Below are positions 35,694-44,346 of a DNA stretch of 64,000 nt, piece after piece (the stretch's first letter is position 1; each line of letters starts with the position of its first letter). The position numbers were made by a program, and so were the translations under genes. The notes under the pieces are model-generated. The model was not told the DNA's origin. It was given only the letters and a program-made list of their open reading frames with translations, and made no database searches. The stretch covers positions 69,183-133,182 of the forward strand of contig NZ_PJQW01000004.1 in assembly GCF_004303025.1 (NCBI RefSeq), given 5' to 3'. This DNA is from Flavobacterium sp. J27 (lineage in GTDB: Bacteria > Bacteroidota > Bacteroidia > Flavobacteriales > Flavobacteriaceae).

Positions 35694-35744
35694 ATAAGTT
35701 TTGTTTGTTGTTAATAGAAAGTAAATACTACAAACAAAACTTAT
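35694..35744 (-). terminator. Long hairpin at the end of the rhodanese gene
   Basis: ATAAGTTTTGTTTGT and ACAAACAAAACTTAT are perfect 15-base inverted arms with a 21-base loop. The hairpin overlaps the last codons of the sulfurtransferase gene and is placed to end or protect its transcript. Confidence 0.5.
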
Positions 35745-36592
35745 TCCTCAGTCACTATTTCTTTTCCATTTCTAGACCATTCACTCCAAGAGCCTACATA
35801 CAAACTAGGTATCGGTAAACCAGCACTTGCAATAGCTAATAGTGTATGACAAGCGGTAACTCCAGAACCACAATGTACAATCCGATTTTCAACAGGAATA
35901 TTTCCTAAAATAGCTTGGTATTTTTCTTTCAATAGGGAAGGAGACAAAAACAAACCGTTTTCATCCAAATTAGTCGAAAAAGGAACATTCACAGCATTCG
36001 GAATATGACCTGCAACTAAATCTAAAGGTTCTACATGACCTTTGTAGCGAGCCGTTTCTCTAACGTCAATTATAATTACATCAGGATTTGTGGTCGCTTT
36101 TTCTACTTTATTCAATGTAACTTGTGGTAACTGCCAATTCGATACAGGATAAAGTCCCACTTTTTCTGCCTTTTCAAAGCCTTTTGCTAATGGAAATCCA
36201 ATAGCTTCAGCAGTACTTTTTCCACCATTTAAAACCTGAATTTTTTCATGACCAACTGCTTTTAACATCCACCAAAAACGTGCAGCAGCATTCGCTCCGC
36301 TTTTATCATCATACACAACCACATGACTTTGTGGAGTAATACTTAATGCACCAACAACTTTTGAAAATTGCTCCAAAGTAGGTAAGGGATGACGACCACC
36401 TTCAGCAACATCTTCTTTAATAGTTGCCAATTGCGTATTCAAATCGACAAATAAAGCGCCTAGTAAATGACTTTCTAAGTAGTTGTTAAAAGCCTCTTTG
36501 CCATTACTAGCATCGATGAGTATTAGATTTTTAGTTTCTAGTAAAGCGAGAAGTTCGGTTGCAGAAATTAATGATGAGAGTTCTTGTTTCAT
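35741..36592 (-). CDS. Sulfurtransferase with tandem rhodanese domains
   Basis: This 283-residue protein has two rhodanese domains. The first (about 8-125) lacks a catalytic cysteine. The second (about 160-280) carries the active loop CGSGVTACHT, typical of thiosulfate or 3-mercaptopyruvate sulfurtransferases. Other motifs are HLLGALFVDLNTQL and HIPNAVNVPFSTN. It is cytoplasmic and would transfer sulfane sulfur. The choice between thiosulfate and mercaptopyruvate is not certain. Confidence 0.9.
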   Translation of the reverse strand: MKQELSSLISATELLALLETKNLILIDASNGKEAFNNYLESHLLGALFVDLNTQLATIKEDVAEGGRHPLPTLEQFSKVVGALSITPQSHVVVYDDKSGANAAARFWWMLKAVGHEKIQVLNGGKSTAEAIGFPLAKGFEKAEKVGLYPVSNWQLPQVTLNKVEKATTNPDVIIIDVRETARYKGHVEPLDLVAGHIPNAVNVPFSTNLDENGLFLSPSLLKEKYQAILGNIPVENRIVHCGSGVTACHTLLAIASAGLPIPSLYVGSWSEWSRNGKEIVTEE

Positions 36593-36758
36593 TTGAAATT
36601 ATTACTTGTAGTATTCATGTAAATTTAAGATAAAAGTTTACAAGTGTATACTTTCAACTGATATAAAACGTAGAGATTTTCTATACTGACTCCTTTACTT
36701 CCAATTATAATTTTAGATTCAATCATCTTCTTAACAGTATAAAGTCTAAAATAAATCC

Positions 36759-38348
36759 TTACAAAACCACCACAGTAAACTCCTGTTCCAATGGTTGCAA
36801 CTCTTCCAAAAGTGTTTCAATTAATTTAGGACCAAAAGCTTCGTAAAAAACAGCAAAATTTACTTTTCGTTCTTGTAAACTTTGACTAGGAAATAATTCA
36901 TTTTGTAACAGTGTAATGCGTTCTAATTGATCTACTAAAACACGCTTTTCAGCTTTTAATAAGCGTTTTTCTAAATTGTCTAATCCTTTCAATTGCTTTT
37001 TTTCTTGTGCTTCTACAGCACCAATAAAGGATTTGTCTGTTTGTTTTGCCATTTCTTTTAACCCAACAAATTGTTGTTTCAGATGTTCTTTTTGCGCTGA
37101 AAAATCAATCGTAAATTGCGATAATTGTTTGGTTTTATCTGTTAGAAGTACCTGCTGTTTTTGAAATAAATCCGACCAATTTAAATCCAGTTTATCTGCT
37201 TTTTGGGCTTGTTTCTCGGTTGTCAAAAGCACCGAATTGCGTAACAAAAGAATAGGAAAAGGAACTTTATTTGCCTTAAAATTAGATTGTAATTGTAACC
37301 AATACGCCAATTCGCCTCCACCACCAATGTAGCACAGATTAGGTAAAATAACTTCTTGATACAAAGGTCTTAAAATAACATTCGGACTAAATTTTTCTGG
37401 ATGATTTTCTAATTCGGTAAGTATTTCTTTTTCCGAAAAAGTCATTTTAGTATTCAAAACACTGTATTGGCCGTTTTCAAAAACAATGCGTTCTCTCAAA
37501 TGATCTTCAATGTAAAACAAGTTAATCTCTCTAGGATTTACCTGAATTTTATAGTCACGCAATGCCTCATTTGTTTGTAAAACTTCTGTACTTGAGGTTT
37601 GATGCAACAATTCTTCTTTTGCATACGGAACGAAGAGTTGTTTCAGGTTTTTATCATCACCATCAATAATTACCAAACCTTCTTCTTTAAACAATTCGTT
37701 TGCCAAAAAACGAGTTGCATCAGCTAAATTGGAATGTTCTAAATAGGCTTTTTGAAACACTTTTTTCAAGTAATTGGCATGTTCACTAATCCCAATTAGT
37801 GCTGAAAATTCCTCAAAAACAACCTCTAAACCTTCCGTTGATAAACGACCAACAGGTCCAAAGCTGTCTTTTTTCCATTGGATTTTCTTACCATTTAGGT
37901 TAAAATAATTGATTTCTTCAAAATCATGATCCTCAGTTGCCATCCAATAAATAGGGACAAAATTATTTTCTGGATATTTTTTTTGTAATTCTTTACATAA
38001 ATTAATAGTAGAAATAATTTTATACAAAAAATACAACGGACCTGTAAATAAATTCAATTGATGACCGGTTGTAATGGTAAAAGTAGTCGTATTTTTTAAA
38101 AGCTGAATGTTTTTTAAAGTAAACTCAGAAACTTCAAAATTTGTATATTGTTTTTCTAAAGCTGAAACTAAAATTTTTCTATTTTCTAAAGTAAAACTAT
38201 TTTGTTTTTCAATAAGTTGGTCTTTAAAGTTTTCCAACTTTGGAAAGCGATGGTACAGCGGCCTCAATGCGTCTTTTTCATTTAAATAATCGATCATTAA
38301 ATCTGAAAAATATCCTGAATTTTGGTAGCTGATACAGTCGGTTGGCAT
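36759..38348 (-). CDS. bshC: Bacillithiol biosynthesis cysteine-adding enzyme BshC
   Basis: This 529-residue protein aligns with BshC, which adds cysteine to GlcN-malate in the last step of bacillithiol synthesis. Recognisable stretches are ALRPLYHRFP, TFTITTGHQLNLFTGPLYFL, FVPIYWMATEDHDFEEINYF and ICYIGGGGELAYWLQL-like residues in the middle. A long coiled coil occupies residues about 400-470, as in family members. Bacillithiol is known in many Bacteroidetes. The length is normal. Confidence 0.94.
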   Translation of the reverse strand: MPTDCISYQNSGYFSDLMIDYLNEKDALRPLYHRFPKLENFKDQLIEKQNSFTLENRKILVSALEKQYTNFEVSEFTLKNIQLLKNTTTFTITTGHQLNLFTGPLYFLYKIISTINLCKELQKKYPENNFVPIYWMATEDHDFEEINYFNLNGKKIQWKKDSFGPVGRLSTEGLEVVFEEFSALIGISEHANYLKKVFQKAYLEHSNLADATRFLANELFKEEGLVIIDGDDKNLKQLFVPYAKEELLHQTSSTEVLQTNEALRDYKIQVNPREINLFYIEDHLRERIVFENGQYSVLNTKMTFSEKEILTELENHPEKFSPNVILRPLYQEVILPNLCYIGGGGELAYWLQLQSNFKANKVPFPILLLRNSVLLTTEKQAQKADKLDLNWSDLFQKQQVLLTDKTKQLSQFTIDFSAQKEHLKQQFVGLKEMAKQTDKSFIGAVEAQEKKQLKGLDNLEKRLLKAEKRVLVDQLERITLLQNELFPSQSLQERKVNFAVFYEAFGPKLIETLLEELQPLEQEFTVVVL

Positions 38349-38452
38349 AGGTTAAATTTTTTGTAAAAATAGAGAAATTAAAACAAGTTGTTAAACGCTT
38401 TAACATTCACTTAATATAGTTTTTCTACTACAAAAAAATATTTTTTTTAAAA

Positions 38453-38460
38453 TAAATTTG
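38453..38460 (+). promoter_or_regulatory. -7 promoter element before the 27-codon ORF
   Basis: TAAATTTG fits TAnnTTTG; transcription would start near 38467, giving a short transcript that ends at the terminator near 38662. Confidence 0.45.
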
Positions 38461-38523
38461 GAAATGTGAAAAATAATTACAAAAATTTGTCCCAGAAAAA
38501 ATAACATTAAAAACGAAGAAAAA

Positions 38524-38607
38524 ATGACATTATTCAATTTATACTTTCAAAGCAACCCATCAGTAGAGACTGGTGCTGCTTTTCTTCGTGGCTTATTTCA
38601 TTCGTAA
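38524..38607 (+). CDS. Putative 27-residue small protein or leader peptide
   Basis: The ATG at 38524 opens a 27-codon frame (MTLFNLYFQSNPSVETGAAF followed by LRGLFHS) ending in TAA. It has a -7 promoter motif about 65 bases upstream and a strong terminator 20 bases downstream, so it is the only ORF of a short predicted transcript of about 195 nt. The codons look ordinary for the genome. It could be a small protein, or the transcript could be an sRNA. No homolog is recognised. Confidence 0.4.
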   Translation: MTLFNLYFQSNPSVETGAAFLRGLFHS

Positions 38608-38626
38608 AATCAGAATTAAAAATATG

Positions 38627-38662
38627 AAAAAGCCCGAAGCTATTTAGATTCGGGCTTTTTTA
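38627..38662 (+). terminator. Terminator of the short transcript
   Basis: AAAAAGCCCGAA (38627-38638) and TTCGGGCTTTTT (38649-38660) form a perfect 12-bp stem followed by T residues. Confidence 0.9.
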
Positions 38663-38746
38663 ATTCTAGACCCTTCAAAAATTCCCGAAATACAAGAACT
38701 TTTACATTATCATTTTGATAATGCGGTGTTAGCCATTGCGCTATAA
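38648..38746 (+). pseudogene. Possible remnant of a protein gene (32 sense codons, no start)
   Basis: An uninterrupted frame without a start codon reads ILDPSKIPEIQELLHYHFDN then AVLAIAL and stops at 38744-38746. The composition looks protein-like, but the frame overlaps the terminator arm. It may be a relic of a displaced gene or chance. The rest of the gap from 38349 to 38768 holds only the short-transcript unit listed above. Confidence 0.2.
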
Positions 38747-38768
38747 TTTTTTAAATGAATTTTTTCAA

Positions 38769-39533
38769 ATGGGAAATTTCACTGAAAACGATTATGCTTT
38801 TGCTAGTCGTTTTAAAAGTGCAAGACGTAAGAAAAGATTAGTAAAAAAAGATTTTGATAAACAATTGATTTCTATTTATGCTAGAGAACAAAAGTTGTTT
38901 AAGGATAAAAGAGATTTGCCATTAGTTCCACTGGAAATGCCATACCAACAAGGTTGGGTGCGTTTTTTTGTATTGAGAGAAGATGTATTACGATCACCAA
39001 ATGCTGATTTTTTTCAGAATTTGCTAACGAAAATTAATACATACAAATATTCCAATGCAAAATCATTTTCAAGAAAAGTGAGAAAGAAAGGTAAGAAAAT
39101 TATTGTCGAAGAACATCAAGAATTGTATCGTGTTTGTCCACTTCATTGGAATTGTAAAAAATTTGGTCTTACAGAAAAAGAGAAGATCTATTTTACATTT
39201 GTTGTAGAGTGGAGTGAAGTATTTAAAAGGTTTCTTCACTACTACAAATTCAATGAATCTTGGAGATATGTTTTGCGAGTACGACCAAATATCATCACGC
39301 ATAGAAAAGCAATCGATGAAGTTTTGGAAAGTGAATTGCAATGGATCAACAATCGAATTACTAACTATCATTTACGCAATAAAATAAATAGATTAAAGAG
39401 TGGGAGAGGTCATTATAAAGGATATTATAATGAAGATGAAAAACCAAAATATGGTGACCCAAATAAAAATAAAAGTTTACAGGAATTTTACGAAGATTAT
39501 GTAGACGAAAAAAGAATAGATTATGGGAAATAA
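38769..39533 (+). CDS. Basic protein of unknown function in the rtcB cluster
   Basis: The protein has 254 residues from the ATG at 38769; a TTG 33 bases upstream is less likely. It is rich in Lys, Arg and aromatic residues (FKSARRKKRLVKKDF, SFSRKVRKKGKKII, YRVCPLHWNCKKFGL), suggesting RNA binding. No domain is recognised. Its 3' end overlaps the start of rtcB by 11 bases, so it is translationally coupled to the ligase and probably takes part in the same RNA-repair process. That role is inferred. Confidence 0.7.
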   Translation: MGNFTENDYAFASRFKSARRKKRLVKKDFDKQLISIYAREQKLFKDKRDLPLVPLEMPYQQGWVRFFVLREDVLRSPNADFFQNLLTKINTYKYSNAKSFSRKVRKKGKKIIVEEHQELYRVCPLHWNCKKFGLTEKEKIYFTFVVEWSEVFKRFLHYYKFNESWRYVLRVRPNIITHRKAIDEVLESELQWINNRITNYHLRNKINRLKSGRGHYKGYYNEDEKPKYGDPNKNKSLQEFYEDYVDEKRIDYGK

Positions 39534-40914
39534 ATTATCAGGAAAAGACTTAATCAAATTAGGCTTTCCAAAGAATAACGCCATCAATATTGCTTTAGGG
39601 CAAATTAATAGATACAGAAAAAGAGAAAAAAAGGAAAGTATTTTAAATGAAGCCAAAGAGGTTTTGTTGCATCCAGAAAAGTTTAAAATGCACGGTACTT
39701 GGGGAAAAGTAGCAGAAGGATTGGTAAATCCAGTTCAAGTGAAATTCAACCAATTAAAAAACACAAGAGCTCCTTTTTCCATTTTTGGAGAAAACGAAAT
39801 CGATGAACAAGCGAAATTTCAATTGTACGATGCATTAAAATTACCCGTAGCAGTTAAAGGGGCTTTAATGCCCGATGCACATTCCGGTTATGGTTTGCCA
39901 ATTGGAGGCGTTTTGGCAACAGAAAATGCTGTGATTCCTTATGGAGTAGGTGTCGATATCGGTTGTAGAATGAGTTTGTCTATTTTTGATTTACCAGCTT
40001 CCTTTTTAAAAGGAAAAGACCATCAACTGGAAGCAATTTTAAAAGACCATACCCAATTTGGTATGTATGAAACACACAAAATAAAAGCAGATCATGAGGT
40101 GTTTTATCGCAACGAGTTTGATACGATTCCTTTACTGAAAAAGTTAAAAGATAAAGCGTATAAACAATTGGGTACATCTGGTGGAGGGAATCATTTTGTG
40201 GAATTTGGTATTGTAAAATTAGAGCAACCCTTACCCGAATGGAAATTAGAACCTAAAGAATACTTAGCGGTATTATCACATAGTGGTTCAAGAGGTTTGG
40301 GAGCTAATATTGCGAAGCATTACACGTATTTGGCAACCAAACAATGTCCGTTACCTAAAAATGTGCAGCATTTAGCTTGGCTCGATTTGAATACACATGA
40401 TGGTCAGGAATATTGGTTGGCGATGAATTTAGCAGGTAATTATGCCAAAGCGTGTCACGATGATATTCACAGAAGAATAGCCAAAGCATTAGGAAAACGA
40501 GTAGTGGTTACGATAGAAAATCATCACAATTTTGCTTGGAAAGAAACAGTTGATGGTAACGAATGCATCGTGCATCGAAAAGGAGCAACTCCAGCGCAAA
40601 AAGGAGTTCTAGGCATTATTCCTGGATCTATGACTGCACCCGGATTTATCGTTATGGGAAAAGGAAATGAAGCCAGTTTAGATTCTGCTTCTCACGGAGC
40701 CGGACGATTGTTTTCAAGGGCCAAATGCAAAGCAAATTTTACGCAAAGTCAGATAAAAAAAGAGTTGGCTGCAAAGGATGTAAAATTAATAGGAGGCAAT
40801 GTAGACGAAGCTCCAATGGCGTATAAAGACATTCATAAAGTAATGGCTTTACAATCGGAATTAGTGGAGGTTTTAGGTACATTTACCCCTAAAATAGTAC
40901 GAATGGATCGCTAA
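39523..40914 (+). CDS. rtcB: RNA-splicing ligase RtcB
   Basis: This 463-residue ligase joins RNA 2',3'-cyclic phosphate or 3'-phosphate ends to 5'-OH ends using GTP and Mn2+. Metal and nucleotide motifs are present: GVGVDIGCRMSL (C148), GGGNHFVEFG, LSHSGSRGLG, NYAKACHDDIHRR, ENHHNFAW, HRKGATPAQKG and the guanylylated histidine H391 in SASHGAGR. The N-terminus carries about 60 extra residues compared with short RtcB forms. With prfH downstream it resembles RtcB2, which repairs cleaved 16S rRNA. Confidence 0.95.
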   Translation: MGNKLSGKDLIKLGFPKNNAINIALGQINRYRKREKKESILNEAKEVLLHPEKFKMHGTWGKVAEGLVNPVQVKFNQLKNTRAPFSIFGENEIDEQAKFQLYDALKLPVAVKGALMPDAHSGYGLPIGGVLATENAVIPYGVGVDIGCRMSLSIFDLPASFLKGKDHQLEAILKDHTQFGMYETHKIKADHEVFYRNEFDTIPLLKKLKDKAYKQLGTSGGGNHFVEFGIVKLEQPLPEWKLEPKEYLAVLSHSGSRGLGANIAKHYTYLATKQCPLPKNVQHLAWLDLNTHDGQEYWLAMNLAGNYAKACHDDIHRRIAKALGKRVVVTIENHHNFAWKETVDGNECIVHRKGATPAQKGVLGIIPGSMTAPGFIVMGKGNEASLDSASHGAGRLFSRAKCKANFTQSQIKKELAAKDVKLIGGNVDEAPMAYKDIHKVMALQSELVEVLGTFTPKIVRMDR

Positions 40915-40973
40915 TATTTTTTGTAGGAGCGAGTGGTTTGGGCATTTTTTGCTCACCATTTTCCCGCTTTTCG

Positions 40974-41015
40974 AAGTAGTCCCGATTGTATCGGGAGCTA
41001 CTTCCTACAATCGGG
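40974..41015. repeat. REP-like palindromic intergenic repeat
   Basis: CCCGATTGTA (40981-40990) and TACAATCGGG (41006-41015) are perfect inverted arms; a second overlapping imperfect palindrome uses AGTAGTCCCGAT and ATCGGGAGCTACT. It lies in the 285-bp gap between rtcB and the nucleotidyltransferase gene. The remainder of that gap shows no gene. Confidence 0.55.
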
Positions 41016-41199
41016 GCTAAACAGAAAACCAATCGAATTTTTGGAAAGAGAGATTAAGTAGTTAATTCTAGTTACTCGTCAGTTCGAGTGTTTATGTGTA
41101 GTGAAACGAAACAAAAAAGTATCGAGAAGATTCTTACAAGGAATGAATTTTTAAATCAAGCATGTTTTAATAGTGACATGTTTATAATAAATAATAAGT

Positions 41200-41745
41200 A
41201 TGGGAGCACCACATAATAAAAACAGATATGGTGAGCTATGGAATCAAAATAGAATCGATGAAAGTTTAAAAATCTTGCATCTTTTAAAAGAGTACATCGT
41301 TCTCTCAGGAGGTTGGGCCTGGCATTTTATGAGCATACCCAATCATATAGAGTATAAACACGCTCACGATCACAAAGATATCGACATTTTTGTACATCCT
41401 AAAAATGTAGCAAAAGTGATGGAAGTGTTATTAGAAAATAGTTTTGAAAAAGTTTGGACAAGATATGATCATTTGTATAGTGCAGAAAACTTTAGACGAT
41501 ATGAAAAAATAATCGCAATAGGTAATGAAAAAGCATTTCGAATTACAATTGATTTTTTTGAAAGAACTGATTTACAAACGGAAATATGCAATGGTTTTAC
41601 AGTGGTATCTCCAGAAATGTTGTTGCGTTTTTATTCTAATATACATTCCAGCGATAAATGTTGGGCGGTAATTAAAGCAAAGGAATTTTTAGAGAAAGGA
41701 ATCAATCCAATAGGAAGAAAAGAACTCTCTGAAATACCGAAATAG
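41200..41745 (+). CDS. Nucleotidyltransferase-like protein linked to rtcB/prfH
   Basis: This 181-residue protein has a minimal nucleotidyltransferase-fold pattern: [10 protein letters not shown], then [14 protein letters not shown] with the D-x-D metal motif, and a third acidic position in [11 protein letters not shown]. Such folds add nucleotides to RNA or proteins. It begins after a gap with a REP-like element and ends 7 bases before prfH. Its placement suggests a role in processing damaged RNA ends or tRNA; this is inference, since the specific family is not identified. Confidence 0.68.
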   Translation: MGAPHNKNRYGELWNQNRIDESLKILHLLKEYIVLSGGWAWHFMSIPNHIEYKHAHDHKDIDIFVHPKNVAKVMEVLLENSFEKVWTRYDHLYSAENFRRYEKIIAIGNEKAFRITIDFFERTDLQTEICNGFTVVSPEMLLRFYSNIHSSDKCWAVIKAKEFLEKGINPIGRKELSEIPK

Positions 41746-41752
41746 TAAAATT

Positions 41753-42487
41753 ATGAACAATAATAAAAAGAAATCATTTTCTTCCTCTCCGTTGGAGAGG
41801 ATTGAGGTGAGGCTAATACAAATCACCTCAGGAAGAGGTCCAGCAGAATGTACTTGGGTAGTAGCTCAGGTTGTAAAAAAAGTGTTGGAAGAAGCTTATG
41901 AAAAACAGCTAAAAGCAACTGTTGTGCAACGAGAAGCTGGTCAGGAAAACGGAACGGTTGAAACGGCTATTATACACCTTGAAGGTAAAAATGCAAGCAC
42001 TTTTGTTGATTCTTGGGTAGGCACCATTCAATGGATTGGTAAGAGTACGTTTCGAAAGTTCCACCAACGTAAGAATTGGTTTGTAGGTATTTTTGAAATT
42101 GAACAATCAAAAGATACTGCATTTCATGAAAAAGACGTGCAATATCAAGCTATGAGAAGTTCTGGTGCTGGTGGCCAACATGTAAATAAAGTGAGTTCTG
42201 CCATTAGAGCGACACACATTCCTACAGGTATTGCTGTAGTTGCTATGGATTCGAGATCACAACATCAAAATAAGAAGCTAGCTACGGAACGCTTAAAACA
42301 AAAGATTGAAGAAAATAATTGGAACCAATTTAAAAATCAGGAGCAACATACTTGGTCCAATCAAATGCAAATAGAACGCGGTAATCCTGTTCGGGTTTTT
42401 GAAGGTTCTGATTTTAAGAAGCAGAAAGAAGATAAAAGTTATAAAAAAGAGCGTTTGAAATGGAAACGACAAAATTATGATGAATAG
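41753..42487 (+). CDS. prfH: Peptide chain release factor homolog PrfH
   Basis: This 244-residue release-factor-like protein has the GGQ hydrolysis motif (G140-G141-Q142) in [20 protein letters not shown] and the characteristic early [13 protein letters not shown]. It lacks the long codon-recognition domain of RF1/RF2. PrfH is known to free ribosomes damaged in the decoding centre so that RtcB can reseal the rRNA. The first ~20 residues are encoded by a repeat-like palindrome and are not part of the family core. The C-terminal tail is very basic. Confidence 0.92.
   Translation: MNNNKKKSFSSSPLERIEVRLIQITSGRGPAECTWVVAQVVKKVLEEAYEKQLKATVVQREAGQENGTVETAIIHLEGKNASTFVDSWVGTIQWIGKSTFRKFHQRKNWFVGIFEIEQSKDTAFHEKDVQYQAMRSSGAGGQHVNKVSSAIRATHIPTGIAVVAMDSRSQHQNKKLATERLKQKIEENNWNQFKNQEQHTWSNQMQIERGNPVRVFEGSDFKKQKEDKSYKKERLKWKRQNYDE
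41783..41812. repeat. Palindromic repeat forming the 5' end of prfH
   Basis: TCCTCTCC, GTT and GGAGAGGA form a perfect inverted repeat followed by TTGAGGTGAGG. This unit resembles short intergenic repeats of Flavobacteriaceae, yet here it is in frame and encodes [10 protein letters not shown]. Confidence 0.5.
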
Positions 42488-42489
42488 CA

Positions 42490-42590
42490 AGTTTTTGCGT
42501 GAAGGATTGCAGCGAAAAGCCCACAATGAGGAACGAATGAGGACTTGTAGCGCAAAGCCTGACCTGAAAGGGCACGCCCAAGACAGAGGA
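42490..42590. repeat. Flavobacterium-type intergenic repeat
   Basis: The noncoding, G+C-richer stretch contains GTGAAGGATTGCAGCGAAAA and GAGGACTTGTAGCGCAAAGC, two related half-units with a GAGGAACGAATG between. This is reminiscent of dispersed intergenic repeats of flavobacteria. The copy number cannot be seen from one window. Confidence 0.45.
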
Positions 42591-42645
42591 AAGAGGAAAG
42601 AGTATATGTTACTAACCACTAATTACTAAAAACTAATTACTAGAT

Positions 42646-43185
42646 ATGAAATCAATAGATAAATATTTGTTTCAAGCGATGGATAATTATCCGTATTGTT
42701 TGGAAGAAACCATAGCGTCTTTAGATTATGCCTTATCTTATGACGATAAGAATACAACCGCTTTATGTTTGTATGCGAGAATACAAGCAGAGCAATTGTT
42801 TCATTATGAGGAAGCGAAAAATTATTATGAACAAGCCTTAGGTATAAATATTAATGCGATTGAAGTGTATCCTTTTTACATTCAAACCTTATTGTGGAAT
42901 GAAGATCTTGAGGAAGCCGCTACGTTGATTGACTTTGCTTTAACCGTAAAAGGAATCAATAAAGTTGAGATTTTGATGAAGAAAATTCAGTTTTTAGAAA
43001 TAAAAAAAGAGTTTAAAGCAGCCAAAAAAATCTTGAAAGAGTTGCAGTTACTAGTCGTTTCAAATGAATATACGTATTATTTGGAAGAAACTAAGAAAAG
43101 AATCAATGAGAAACTAGCACTTCTAAAACCTAAAAAGAAAAAAGGTAAGAAATCTAAAAAAGACAAAAAGAAGAAAGGATGCTAA
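42646..43185 (+). CDS. TPR-like protein with lysine-rich tail
   Basis: This 179-residue cytoplasmic protein has about four tetratricopeptide-type helical hairpins (residues 1-160; for example ALCLYARIQAEQLFHYEEAK then NYYEQALGINI). It ends in a strongly basic tail dominated by Lys (residues 163-178). The tail suggests contact with nucleic acid or acidic proteins. It is followed directly by a terminator and the specific function is unknown. Confidence 0.7.
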   Translation: MKSIDKYLFQAMDNYPYCLEETIASLDYALSYDDKNTTALCLYARIQAEQLFHYEEAKNYYEQALGININAIEVYPFYIQTLLWNEDLEEAATLIDFALTVKGINKVEILMKKIQFLEIKKEFKAAKKILKELQLLVVSNEYTYYLEETKKRINEKLALLKPKKKKGKKSKKDKKKKGC

Positions 43186-43201
43186 AAGGCATCCTTTTTT
43201 T
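43176..43201 (+). terminator. Terminator overlapping the TPR gene stop
   Basis: AGGATGC and GCATCCT arms with a T8 run; the first arm includes the last codons of the upstream gene. Confidence 0.8.
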
Positions 43202-43247
43202 GTTTACGAAAAGAAAATCAAGTATTTTTGAGAATAACAATTGTAAA

Positions 43248-44150
43248 ATGGATGAGATTATAATTTCAAATTTTTGGAGAAGAACCTTGCAAAATGAACC
43301 CAATCAAACGACAACTTGGGACGAAGAAACGGGGTATTTGTATCGTTTAGGAATAAGTATGGAACTCACTTTACAGTTTTTGTATGGGGAAAGACCAGAT
43401 TTAGAAGCATTTGAGCATTGGGTGAAAGCAAAAAGTAAAACCCTTGACTCAGAAACGTATCATGAGAATGTATTATCAGAGCAAGATTTGCAATTTTGGG
43501 AAAACAATGGTTATGTAATTATCAGGAATGCTATTTCTGTGGAAGATTGCTTAGAAACGCAGCAGGCAATTTGGAATTTTCTACAAAAAGATCCTAATGA
43601 TAGTCTTACATGGTATACTTTTCACGAGACACAAAAAGGATTGATGGTGCATTTTTTTGACCATCCTATCTTGGAAAAAAACAGAGCTTCATTAAAAATT
43701 AAAAAGGCATACGAACAGCTATACGGTACTGACAAAATTTATAAAACAATAGATAAAGTTAGTTTTAATCCACCCATTACAGAAAAGTATAATTTCTTAG
43801 GAAGCAATTTACACTGGGATGTGAGCTTAAAACAACCTATTCCGTTTCGTTTGCAAGGATTGTTGTATTTGTCTGATTGTAAGGAAAATGATGGCGCTTT
43901 TCATTGTGTTCCCGGTTTTCATAATAAAATTGAAAATTGGATGCAATCATTACACCCTCATGATAACCCTCGTATGGTTGCTGTAGAAACCTTACAACCA
44001 AAGCCTATTACTGGTAATGTTGGTGATTTTATTATTTGGCATCAGGCATTACCTCATTGCGCTACACCTAACAGAGGTGATAAACCAAGACTGGTACAAT
44101 ATTTAACTTATTTTCCTGAAGATTACAAGCAAGCTGACGAATGGATTTAA
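43248..44150 (+). CDS. Phytanoyl-CoA dioxygenase-family protein
   Basis: The protein has 300 residues from the ATG at 43248; an upstream in-frame ATG at 43179 lies inside the terminator and is rejected. The Fe(II)/2-oxoglutarate oxygenase core has the H-x-D pair in NLHWDVSLKQ and a distal histidine and arginine region in HQALPHCATPNRGDKPRLVQ. These match the PhyH family, which hydroxylates varied small molecules. The substrate is unknown. Confidence 0.85.
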   Translation: MDEIIISNFWRRTLQNEPNQTTTWDEETGYLYRLGISMELTLQFLYGERPDLEAFEHWVKAKSKTLDSETYHENVLSEQDLQFWENNGYVIIRNAISVEDCLETQQAIWNFLQKDPNDSLTWYTFHETQKGLMVHFFDHPILEKNRASLKIKKAYEQLYGTDKIYKTIDKVSFNPPITEKYNFLGSNLHWDVSLKQPIPFRLQGLLYLSDCKENDGAFHCVPGFHNKIENWMQSLHPHDNPRMVAVETLQPKPITGNVGDFIIWHQALPHCATPNRGDKPRLVQYLTYFPEDYKQADEWI

Positions 44151-44271
44151 TTTTTTTCATTTTACTAAACATATTATTTATAAACGTTATAGAAACCTAT
44201 TTTTTGATGATTTATTAAAGAAAAGTTAAACTTATTAACAAATTTTCTTAATAAAAAAATAAACGGTAGCG

Positions 44272-44301
44272 TTGTTTCGTTATCATAAAAAGATATTTTT
44301 G
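44272..44301 (+). promoter_or_regulatory. Promoter of the small T9SS protein gene
   Basis: TTG (44272-44274), 19 bases, then TATTTTTG (44294-44301) fits the Bacteroidetes promoter pattern. Confidence 0.5.
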
Positions 44302-44346
44302 CAATCGCAAACAAAAAGACTATAAAAAACTATAAAAAAAATGATT

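Noticed and set aside
38524..38607. NLYFQS in the 27-residue ORF resembles the TEV protease site of cloning vectors
   Set aside because: The site would need Glu before Asn, but Phe is there. The DNA around it is typical flavobacterial sequence with a native promoter and terminator, so it is coincidence and not vector contamination.
43179..43247. N-terminal extension of the PhyH protein from the start at 43179
   Set aside because: It would begin inside a Rho-independent terminator and overlap the preceding gene; the ATG at 43248 matches the family start.
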